Position numbers and translations under genes: made by a program. 64,000 nt of DNA from Marchantia polymorpha subsp. ruderalis. Its lineage: Eukaryota; Streptophyta; Marchantiopsida; Marchantiales; Marchantiaceae. Shown here piece after piece: positions 11,951 to 19,654 of this stretch. The notes under the pieces were generated by a model. That model saw only the letters and a list, made by a program, of their open reading frames with translations, did not search any database and was not told the DNA's origin. Location of the stretch: assembly GCA_037833965.1 (NCBI GenBank), contig AP031352.1, forward strand, positions 29,390,501 to 29,454,500. Reading direction: 5' to 3'. Each line of letters opens with the position of its first letter. Within the stretch, counting starts at the first letter, position 1.

Positions 11951-12650
11951 GTTTGAAACGTTCTTGGGCTCGTTGGAACGAACGTGTTGAGCTCTTTTCA
12001 ACGAGCCCCTAACTAAGTCAAACCGTTAAGAATTGAGAAAGTTATCACTGTTTTACTCTTCCGCCGAAGGCGTTTGCCTATGCACAGGCTTCCTACTCGC
12101 AACTCGCCTACTCGCAACCTGCCTACGCGCAACTCGCCTATGCACAGGCCGCCTATGCGCAGGCTTCCTACTCGCAACTCCCTGGGCCGAAGGACCTTCT
12201 ATCTGTTATCGCCGAAGGCCTCTCTATCTGTTATCGCCGAAGGCCTTTTGCCTAACCGCTTTCGCGATCATAACTCAGTGATCTCTCATCCGTTTCAAGG
12301 GTTCTTGGTCTCGTTGGAACGAGCGCGTTGAGTTCTTTTCAACGAGACCCTAATCAAGTCAAATCGCTAATATTGAAAAAGATATGCCGGTTTTACTGTT
12401 TCGCCGAAGGCCCCTCTATATGTTATCACCGAAGGCCTCTCTATCTGTTATCGCCGAAGGCCTTTCGCCTAACCATGTAAGCCGCTTTTGACGCTCATAA
12501 CTTAGTGATCTCTCATCCGTTTCAAGAGTTCTTGGTCTCGTTGGAACGAGCGTCGCGAGCTCTTTCGAACAAGACACTAACTGAGTCAAGGCGTCACACA
12601 TTGAAAACGTTATAAGGGTTTCACTGTTTTGCCGAAGGCCTTTCCCCGAA
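11950..12650 (-). repeat. Inverted, diverged LTR-like block with three repeats
   Basis: Three blocks, near 11960-12075, 12305-12410 and 12526-12640, each carry a sequence whose reverse complement resembles LTR1 around 14465-14530 (CGTTGGAAAGAGCTCAACGC, then TTCCAACGAG). GCCGAAGGC-type hairpin motifs follow each block. I read this as an older relative of the LTR 5' region in minus orientation, amplified three times. Confidence 0.55.
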
Positions 12651-13074
12651 GGGACTTCACCGAAGGCACTTTGCCGAAGACCTTGCCCCGAAGCTTTTCC
12701 TCACCTTATGCCCCCTAACCATCACACCAACTCCTAATCTTGCCAAAACTTTCAGAAAAACCCCAAGCATAATTTTGCAAGAGCTTAAATCCAAAATTTT
12801 AACTCTCATAAGGGTAAAAAGACATGTGAGCATAGTTTTGTGCTCATAGAGTTTTGTACGAATAGGCTCATGATAGTTGGTTATATTGGACTTTGGTCGA
12901 TCAGTCCCTATCATGGTTGGTGTGTGGGGTACACCATGCAGTCCTCGATGTCTAGTAGCAGCTAGATGTTACTGGATGGGATGAGGGAAGAGAAGTGGTT
13001 CGGAGCCGAGCTAAGCGTTTGTTGAGATGACATTGATTGGATGAGATGAGCTGAATGAGTGGACTTCGCCAGCC
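12650..13074. other. No gene seen
   Basis: Mixed sequence with no coding signal or clear repeat that I can support. Confidence 0.5.
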
Positions 13075-13263
13075 TTCGTCATTAAGGGCTCTTCACTTTC
13101 GGGAGAACGCGAGCTCTGCCCGGGAGGGCTTTCGGCCCGCCCGGCCCGATGCCAAGCGATCCCTGGCTCGCAGCCCGACCTTCTCACCCCAACTCCCGCT
13201 TCGATCAGGGAGGTCCGCCCCGCTTCCTGGTTTAGGGGTCTGGGGAGCCCTTAGTGGCGAGCG
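13075..13263 (+). repeat. GC-rich dispersed repeat, copy 1
   Basis: Left end CGTCATTAAGGGCTCTTCAC; the right end GAGCCCTTAGTGGCGAG is close to its reverse complement, so the copy has imperfect terminal inverted repeats. The body holds GAACGCGAGCTCTGCCCGGG and GGGCTTTCGGCCCGCCCGG. Related copies are at 48196-48405, 55036-55260 and 55758-55880. It could be a small non-autonomous DNA transposon; no transposase is visible. Confidence 0.6.
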
Positions 13264-13786
13264 TAGCCTTGCATCTGCTGAAGACTCCTCCATTCAACTT
13301 ATAGCAAGTGATTATCGAGCCCCAAGGTCGACGTAGCATTGTGAAATATGGAATTGGCATAAGCTAAGCGATGTAGATATTTGCAATAATTGATACTCAT
13401 CATGTCAGCTACTTGCTCTGCATTATCCGAGGATGAGATGAATTTACTGATCAGTTACAGCCAATTCCGATCTTCATTTTTCTTGAAATGTTTTCCGTTT
13501 CTTTTTTTGAAAGGTTCGGACATCCAGAATTATCAAGGATCTCAGTTTCCTAATTTATTTAACATAGAGTTTCAATACTTCAGCAAATGATAGTTTATAA
13601 TTTTACACCAAGATTCATCACAAGTCATTTTAACATATTCTTGGGCTAAAATATAAGATCCGGATGAGAGTTTAGGGCCTTGAAAAATGTTCCAATGCTA
13701 TAAATTATCACCATGTCAGTCAGATTTGGGTTGTTTTGCAGAAAAAAGGAGAACCGGTCGCCACCTGTTCTGCGATGCAACCCAGA
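13264..13786. other. No gene seen; flank of the compound insertion
   Basis: AT-rich sequence with short ORFs only. It ends at the ACTAG target site. Confidence 0.5.
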
Positions 13787-13791
13787 ACTAG
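13787..13791. repeat. Target site duplication ACTAG, left copy
   Basis: ACTAG directly precedes the LTR start TGTGGTACC at 13792. The identical five bases follow the LTR end at 47939. The pair brackets about 34.1 kb, so everything between entered or grew at one integration site. Confidence 0.85.
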
Positions 13792-14161
13792 TGTGGTACC
13801 CCACTTTTGGCAATTTTGAGGAAATTAAAACATTTTTGAAAAACTGTACCCTGGCAGCATTGTAAATAGCCTTCGGTACATCGAAACAGAGTGAATCCGG
13901 AACATCACGGGGATTCTCGAGGGATCTTGTAGAATCTGGGATTTGGGGTGCCGCAGTAAGGACAAGCACCACCCTCCCTGCGAGCTCCGCAGTTAGGATC
14001 TCTACGGCGCAAGGCGCAAAACCCGCCTTCGGAGGTTGCGTCCGCGGCTGTAGGGAAACCCCCGTAATTAGGTAAACCCTCGGGCGCCTTGACCAAGTTA
14101 GGGTCCCGTTGGAAAGAGCTCGACGCGCTGATTCTAACGAGCCCAAGAACGCTTGGGACGG
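13792..14161 (+). mobile_element. LTR4, first 370 bp of a split solo LTR
   Basis: It starts TGTGGTACCCC and matches the first 370 bp of LTR1, ending ...GCTTGGGACGG, where a new LTR start follows at once. The missing remainder resumes at 42914 with GACGAGGACTTAGG, the next bases in the LTR1 alignment. Together the two parts give about 5.4 kb, the normal LTR length. Base differences (for example CCCTGG for CCCCGG) set it apart from LTR1-3. Confidence 0.85.
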
Positions 14162-14667
14162 TGTGGTACCCCACTTTTGGCAATTTTGAGGAAATTAAAA
14201 CATTTTTGGAAAACTGTACCCCGGCAGCATTGTAAATAGCCTTCGGTACATCAAAACAGAGTGAATCCGGAAGATCGCGGGGATTCTCGAGGGATCTTGT
14301 AGAATCTGGGATTTGGGGTGCAGTAGTAAGGTCAGGCACCACCCTCCCTGCGAGCTCCGCAGTTAGGATCTCTACGGCGCAAGGCGCAAAACCCGCCTTC
14401 GGAGGTTGCGTCCGCGGCTGTAGGGAAACCCTCGTAATTAGGTAACCCTCGGGCGCCTTGACCAAGTTTGGATCCCGTTGGAAAGAGCTCAACGCGCTGA
14501 TTCCAACGAGCCCAAGAACGCTTGGAACGGACGAGGACTTAGGGAGTTATCGCTACTGGAAGAAACGGAGGCGGTCGCCCCCGGCGGAAGGATTTCGCCA
14601 CCGGCGCGAATTCCGCCTGCGCGGAAGGGGGATTCAAGTTTTGTCCTATGCGCGGACGAAGGCGTTC

Positions 14668-15120
14668 GCCTGTGCACAGGCGAAGTAGGGTTAGGGAAGG
14701 CGCGAAGTCCGCCTACGCACAGGCGTTCGCCTGTGCACAGGCACTTCGGCGTCGGCGGGAGATCCGCCTTGGGCCCTAGAAATGCGCCTTGTGAGGTAGA
14801 AAGTGTACGGCGCCTTCCGCGCCAGCGCAGCGCAGCGTACGTCGGAAGACCGCCAGAGTAATCCAATCGGTACGGACCATGCGGACGGCACGGGTGGATG
14901 CGCTCTTGGACGGACGGAGTTGCGGCGGCGGAAGCGCCGACGGAGAGACAAGGAACGGACAGACTGGACGGAGACGGCTGACCACGGTCAACGCCTTCCG
15001 CGCCAGCGCAGCGCCGCGGACGGAATTCGCCTGCGCACAGGCGAACGCCTGTGCACAGGAGGATGTTCAGGTTCCGCGCCGGCGGAGAATCCGCCGAGGC
15101 CCCTGCCTGCGCACAGGCAG
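14668..15120 (+). repeat. Noncoding palindrome cluster in LTR1 U3
   Basis: Perfect 14-mers GCCTGTGCACAGGC lie at 14668-14681 and 14729-14742. Variants with one altered half (GCCTACGCACAGGC, GCCTGCGCACAGGC) lie nearby, and a near copy is at about 15047. Other short hairpins (GGCGGGAGATCCGCC-like, CGCCTTCGGCG) fill the gaps. The region has no long ORF on the plus strand, so these motifs are not explained by coding. Confidence 0.7.
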
Positions 15121-15405
15121 GAGTTGAATTTTTGTCCGACATGCGGACGCACGCGTCAAGGCAGAAGGAGATTGGCCGAGGGGCGGTACGAACAAGTGTA
15201 CCGCGCAAGGCGGAAAACTCGCCTTCGGCGCTACGCCCCCATGTCCGGAGAGTGACACGCTCGCGGAGTTCAAATCCGCCAATTCGAGCGTGAGAGTTTA
15301 ATCGACGACGGCGGAGCGTGAAGCCGCGCGTGAGAGCGAAGACCGTTGCAGCGTACAGCCGGCGCGGCCATCAAGTGAGACGTTCTTCACGACCAAGAGA
15401 CGACC

Positions 15406-18400
15406 ATGACCTTCGACCGGGCGGCGGAGAGCGTCCCATTCTTGAATTCGCGATTCCAATCTCTTGTGCGCGCTGCGCGCATCCATCTGCTGGCTGCAGA
15501 CCATTCTCGTCGTCGTCGCACAGGAGATTTCTTGTTGATTGAGGGAGAAGTGAGTGCGCGTGATTTGGAATTGAGAGCGATTAGAGTTTGCCGAGAGAGA
15601 AAGAAACGCGGACAGTGCGGAAGTAGAATGAGCGGGCGAGCGAACCCCAGGAACGCAATGACGAGACCGAGCAGATTGCGGATGGTGCCACTTCGCCTGC
15701 CGCAGAACGGGCTGCGCGCTTTCGAAGAGCGCTTAATAGCAAGAAAGCTCGATTTCTTGCTATGGGGATGGAATTACATCTGCGCGAATATGGTGCGCGA
15801 GTGGCTAGAGCCACAGGGACCACCCTCGCGCGGATTGCGTCCGCATGTTGACCGGTGGACAGTCCAAGATTGGGCGCAGGTGTTGGGAAGATGTGCTGGT
15901 ATGCCAGGGTATCTCCTTTTCGACAGCGAGAGGATCAAGGTGACCAAGCAAGAAGAAGCGCAATTTGTGGAGCTGTTCAAGACCGGGAGGTCTACCAAGA
16001 ATGGGTACAGGACCCGTGATTACAAAGATCGATTTCGCCGGACTTTGTCCGCGGCGCTGATGCAATTACTGCAGCCGCACCGCGCCTGCTACATCACATT
16101 GTGGCAGGTCTCTTTTGTGGAGTGCGTCATCGAGGGAACTCCAATTCACTGGGCGAGCATCCTGCACAGAGTGATGCGACAGCACGCGTTTGAGGAGAAG
16201 GGGGGAACTCTAAACCATCTTTCTCCTTTCCTCATCAATTTTTATCGACAGCGGAATTGTTTGACAGCGGCGGAGCTTGAACATTTTCCGCCATTGTCCA
16301 TCGACCATCCCGGGAAGTATGTGCGGGAGAACGAGGTCGACACTGATGCGGAGGAGTCACCGACTTCTACCCCATCAAGACGGAGGGATGAAGGGAGACA
16401 CACCCCTGCGGCGCGAGTGCCGCGGAAGCGGCGATGGAGGGAAGAGGCCGAAGAGGAGCAGCATCAAGAACTCTCTGCTCCCATTCGACCGCGGCCGCTG
16501 TGCGAGCCATACAGCCGGCCGAAGCAGAAGGCACGCAGACTGGTGTTGCCAGCTGACAGTGCAGACACGGCGACGATTGCGACGGAGATAGGAAGTGCGT
16601 CGCCAGAGAGACGAGAGGAAGCGCGGACGACCGCAGGAGCGACGGGCCACGCTGCAACCTCGTCGGGAGAGAGGCCGCCTACGGGCCAAGGGCCTCCGGA
16701 GTTACCACGTGCGATGCGGACAGATGTTCCGTTTGCGCACAGGCGAACCTCCGCGGACGGACGAGCCTCCGCGGATCGGCGAACACAAGTGGACGTGGAT
16801 CTACGCTTACGCGTGGGAAGGAGCAGTCCGCCTGTGCACAGGCGCTCGCCTGTGCACAGGTCGCCTGTGCACAGGTCACCTGTGCACAGAACACCTCCAC
16901 ACGTGCCGCCTGTGCACAGGCAAGAATCACCCCCGTTCCAACGTAGGAAGGGGAAGGAGCCGGCGGAAGAACCGCCTACGAGACACCGGCCCTCGGGGCC
17001 AGACCCTCCGGCGCACCACGCGCCGCAATTCGCGCCTTCGGCGCCAGGGCCTTCGAGCCGAGGGGATACGAGCAGAGAGCGTGCGGAGGCCGCACCATCG
17101 GCGGGAAGTACGCCGATAGATGCGCCTTCGGCGGTAGGGCCTATAGGCCAAGGAGCATCGGGCGTGCGGCCCCCGGCCATGTCGCCTTCGGCGATAGATG
17201 TCCGCGGCGCTACGCCTGCGGCGGACAAGGCGCCGGCACATGCGCCTGCGCACGGGCCGGACACAGCCCCCACGGACCGATCAAGGGAGCAGCAGACGGA
17301 GGAGCGGAGTGACTGTCCGCAGGACGACATCTCGATGCGCGATGCGCAATCCAACCCCGCGCAGCCACCCTCCGCTCGATCGCCTTCGGCGACGGACGAC
17401 GGCGACAGAGAGAATGCGGTGGGCAATCAACCAGCGAGCGACGGGGATGCCGCTCGGATACATTCGCCTTCCGCCTTAGACATTTTGGCGACGAGCAGCG
17501 AGGCTGCAGCCGTGCCTTCGCAGGCAGCACATGTCGAGGACGTGCAGCCCCACTCGAGGCAGTCGCCGACGCAATCAATGGCGACTGAAATTCTCCACTC
17601 GGATGATGAGGACGGAGGCTCCACGGAAGAAATGTCAGGAGCAGAAGACACCGAGGAGGAGGAGGAGGAAATTGTTGGAGCGCCGGCGGCGGCGCTCTCT
17701 GAGCAGGTGATTCCGTTGCTGCGGTACTTGGATCGCAAGGTCGATAAATACGCCGACCCACTCCAGCCGGGATCTTACATCGAGTTAGTGCGCAGGCGGA
17801 CTCGCACTAAAGTCCACACCAGCAAGCTATTAGCTAGAGTGGACCAGGAGTTGAGGGACTTGAAGGAGAAGCATGAGTGCTTGTGGGGACAGTACAAGCT
17901 TAATCAGAAATTCTACAAGCACTCCGAGAAGATGAAGGATGAGAAACTGGGCGAGCTCACCAAGGAGCAGGTGAAGGTCAAGGAAGCACTCAACTCTGAG
18001 CAGGCCGAGAATCGGATTTTGTCAGAGGAGCTCGTGCGACAGACGCGGTTGTTGGAACAATGTCAGCTCGCACGGCAGGCGGATGAAGAATTAATCCGCA
18101 GTTTACAGTCAGAGTGTGGCGAATTGAGGGCGCAACGTGCTGAAGCCGAATCTCAATTAGTGACCATTGAAGAGGATCGCAGGAAGGAGGCGGATCGCAC
18201 GAAGGTGGAGACGGCGAGGCGAGTCGCCCACTGTCTCAAGGGCTACGCCCACTGGGAAGTGAAGGCGCAGGAGAAACTCACACTGCGTGAGTTTGAATTG
18301 CGCGCAGCCGGGTTGTTGTCAGGCGACAGTAGGAGTCGGCGGAAGGTAGCGAAGAAGCTCGAGGCCTTTCTGTCGAAGGCACAGGATACCATGTCCGCCC

Positions 18401-18558
18401 TCGAGGGGGAGGTGTCCGCGGCGTTGCAGCGGTTGGGACTGCGTAGTCGAGCGGAAGAGTGGCAGGGTAGGGAGTTAGTGCGCGGCAGTCGGCCGCGCAG
18501 GAGACGTAGTACAGGTTCCGCGGAGTGTAGTGTAGCGTGGTTCTGTGCAGGCGTGTAG
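15406..18558 (+). CDS. U3-encoded accessory ORF of the retroelement, intact copy (1050 aa)
   Basis: I do not recognise a named family with confidence. Residues 1-100 are basic. Residues about 105-305 form a globular part rich in Trp, His and Leu (WTVQDWAQ, TPIHWASILHRVMRQHAF, LSPFLINFYRQRNC), reminiscent of the env-like or 'putative plant transposon protein' ORFs of Athila-type elements. Residues about 310-740 are Pro/Arg/Ser-rich and include SPVHRSPVHR repeats made by the palindromic array. An acidic run (DTEEEEEE) sits near 746, and a long charged coiled coil spans about 795-940. There is no signal peptide or membrane segment. The start ATG is in ACCATGA context. In genomic RNA this ORF would lie downstream of pol inside the 3' U3. 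Copies in the other LTRs are broken, so LTR1 is the only full-length version here. Confidence 0.75.
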   Translation: MTFDRAAESVPFLNSRFQSLVRAARIHLLAADHSRRRRTGDFLLIEGEVSARDLELRAIRVCRERKKRGQCGSRMSGRANPRNAMTRPSRLRMVPLRLPQNGLRAFEERLIARKLDFLLWGWNYICANMVREWLEPQGPPSRGLRPHVDRWTVQDWAQVLGRCAGMPGYLLFDSERIKVTKQEEAQFVELFKTGRSTKNGYRTRDYKDRFRRTLSAALMQLLQPHRACYITLWQVSFVECVIEGTPIHWASILHRVMRQHAFEEKGGTLNHLSPFLINFYRQRNCLTAAELEHFPPLSIDHPGKYVRENEVDTDAEESPTSTPSRRRDEGRHTPAARVPRKRRWREEAEEEQHQELSAPIRPRPLCEPYSRPKQKARRLVLPADSADTATIATEIGSASPERREEARTTAGATGHAATSSGERPPTGQGPPELPRAMRTDVPFAHRRTSADGRASADRRTQVDVDLRLRVGRSSPPVHRRSPVHRSPVHRSPVHRTPPHVPPVHRQESPPFQRRKGKEPAEEPPTRHRPSGPDPPAHHAPQFAPSAPGPSSRGDTSRERAEAAPSAGSTPIDAPSAVGPIGQGASGVRPPAMSPSAIDVRGATPAADKAPAHAPAHGPDTAPTDRSREQQTEERSDCPQDDISMRDAQSNPAQPPSARSPSATDDGDRENAVGNQPASDGDAARIHSPSALDILATSSEAAAVPSQAAHVEDVQPHSRQSPTQSMATEILHSDDEDGGSTEEMSGAEDTEEEEEEIVGAPAAALSEQVIPLLRYLDRKVDKYADPLQPGSYIELVRRRTRTKVHTSKLLARVDQELRDLKEKHECLWGQYKLNQKFYKHSEKMKDEKLGELTKEQVKVKEALNSEQAENRILSEELVRQTRLLEQCQLARQADEELIRSLQSECGELRAQRAEAESQLVTIEEDRRKEADRTKVETARRVAHCLKGYAHWEVKAQEKLTLREFELRAAGLLSGDSRSRRKVAKKLEAFLSKAQDTMSALEGEVSAALQRLGLRSRAEEWQGRELVRGSRPRRRRSTGSAECSVAWFCAGV
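16829..16922 (+). repeat. Palindromic minisatellite inside the U3 ORF
   Basis: Units of about 15 bp built on CCTGTGCACAGG occur four times in a row and once more at 16908-16921. Each adds five residues (S-P-V-H-R), so copy-number changes keep the frame. LTR A has four tandem units, LTR4 three and LTR B one at this place. Confidence 0.8.
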
Positions 18559-18594
18559 CGTAGTGCAGTGTAGTGCTAGGTAGGACTTAGAAGG

Positions 18595-18623
18595 TATAAA
18601 ATAGTTCCAGGCGTTTTGCCTGG
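18595..18623 (+). promoter_or_regulatory. LTR1 TATA box and hairpin
   Basis: TATAAAAT is at 18595-18602, with the inverted repeat CCAGGC-GTTTT-GCCTGG at 18607-18623. A start site about 30 bp after the TATA box would fall just beyond the hairpin, which places the U3/R boundary near 18625 and the 1050-aa ORF wholly in U3. Confidence 0.6.
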
Positions 18624-19568
18624 GGTTCTTTCCCATCAGAAGTGCAGATCAGGAACCCATTTCCTTTGCGTGTTTGTGTCCTTGAGTTCTGTCACCACGC
18701 ACGAGGAGTTACAACTTAGCGTTCCGCATTTTGTAGCTGAAGGCCTTCGGCCGAATGTTCAGAGCTAGTACATTGGTTAGAGACTTGAGTAGTTCGGATC
18801 TGCACCTGCGGGTGACTGCCGATGCTCAGAGCCAGTGACTAGTTAGATACTTGAACAGTTTCGCCCCTACACCTTCGAGTGTTTCTTTCTGATTGTACTC
18901 CTTGGGATTTTTCCCCTGAATGCCAAAGTGAAGTTTTGCTACTTCGTGTAAGCCTTGGTTGTAAATTCAGGTTACGCTGCAGCAGGTGCCTTGAGGGTAA
19001 CCCCTGTAGTATTTCTGGGAATGACAAGTGCCTGAGAATTCAAACTCTTCAATAGACTGTTGTTGTGTTACTGGAATGTTTCACAGTGAGTCCTTCAGTG
19101 CGGACCTGTGTTCTCTGCGCGTTTTGTGAGTTGAGAGTGTTGTTCACCGCGTAGGAGTGACTTCGATCCGAAGTAGGCAGTCCAAACCGGGTTTCCTACA
19201 CTAGCAGCAAGCTAGTGGAAGTGTTGTAAAAGCCGGAGTTGGAAGTCACTGCCCGCAGCTTTGCCGAGTGTACTCTTGAGAGACTTTCCCCCTGAAATCT
19301 TGAAGTAGAGGTCCTAACGGATCTCTGGGTTGTATTTCTGTAGTTTCAGGTGTGTGTGTGTGTGTGTGTGTTACGCTGCACTGTGCGACCTCCGAGTGCG
19401 CTCCGAGTGGACACTTGCAGTATTTCTGGGAGTGACAGTCGCCTGAGAATTCAAACTCATCAATAGTCTGTTAAACGTGACACTTTGTACCCTGTGTGTT
19501 CCTCTGTCCCTGTGGGTTCGACCTTTCTACCACTATATTGCAGTTTTAGCCTTTAGTGGGTTATTACA

Positions 19569-19654
19569 TAAGAAGCCGACAACTTCTTTTTGGCGCCGCT
19601 GCCGGGGACAGTTGCGTCAACACCGGGGTTTTTACGAGCAGCCATGCTCGGTGA
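19569..19654 (+). promoter_or_regulatory. Leader with primer binding site (tRNA-Asp type), copy 1
   Basis: TGGCGCCGCTGCCGGGGA at 19591-19608 matches the 3' end of plant tRNA-Asp, as used by Athila-type elements, with one difference from the usual TGGCGCCGTTGCCGGGGA. It lies 22 bp after the LTR1 end. The gag ATG follows at 19655. A short out-of-frame ATG ORF at 19644 precedes it. Confidence 0.8.

Larger units (their letters stand above)
14162..19568 (+). mobile_element. LTR1, intact 5407-bp giant LTR (5' LTR of the array)
   Basis: The ends are TGTGGTACCCC and GGGTTATTACA, so it has TG/CA termini. It is followed by a 22-bp spacer and the primer binding site at 19591. U3 runs to about 18625 and contains 1.2 kb of palindrome-rich noncoding sequence and a 1050-aa ORF. 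R/U5 is about 0.94 kb and contains a (TG)n tract near 19350 and a duplicated segment of about 55 bp (around 19003-19061 and 19417-19471). Known plant LTRs of this size exist (Ogre and LARD-type elements), but a long ORF inside U3 is unusual. Confidence 0.92.

Noticed and set aside
16829..16922. CRISPR-like array of short palindromic repeats
   Set aside because: Units are directly adjacent with no unique spacers, lie inside a eukaryotic retroelement ORF, and there is no cas gene.
16464..17426. Long minus-strand frame (320 aa) opposite the U3 ORF
   Set aside because: Low-complexity antisense shadow of a GC-rich, palindrome-rich coding strand. Repeats such as LCTGDLCTG are the palindrome read backwards. 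It recurs only because the LTR recurs.
19341..19372. (TG)n tract as a regulatory element
   Set aside because: A simple repeat whose length varies between LTR copies; no further signal.
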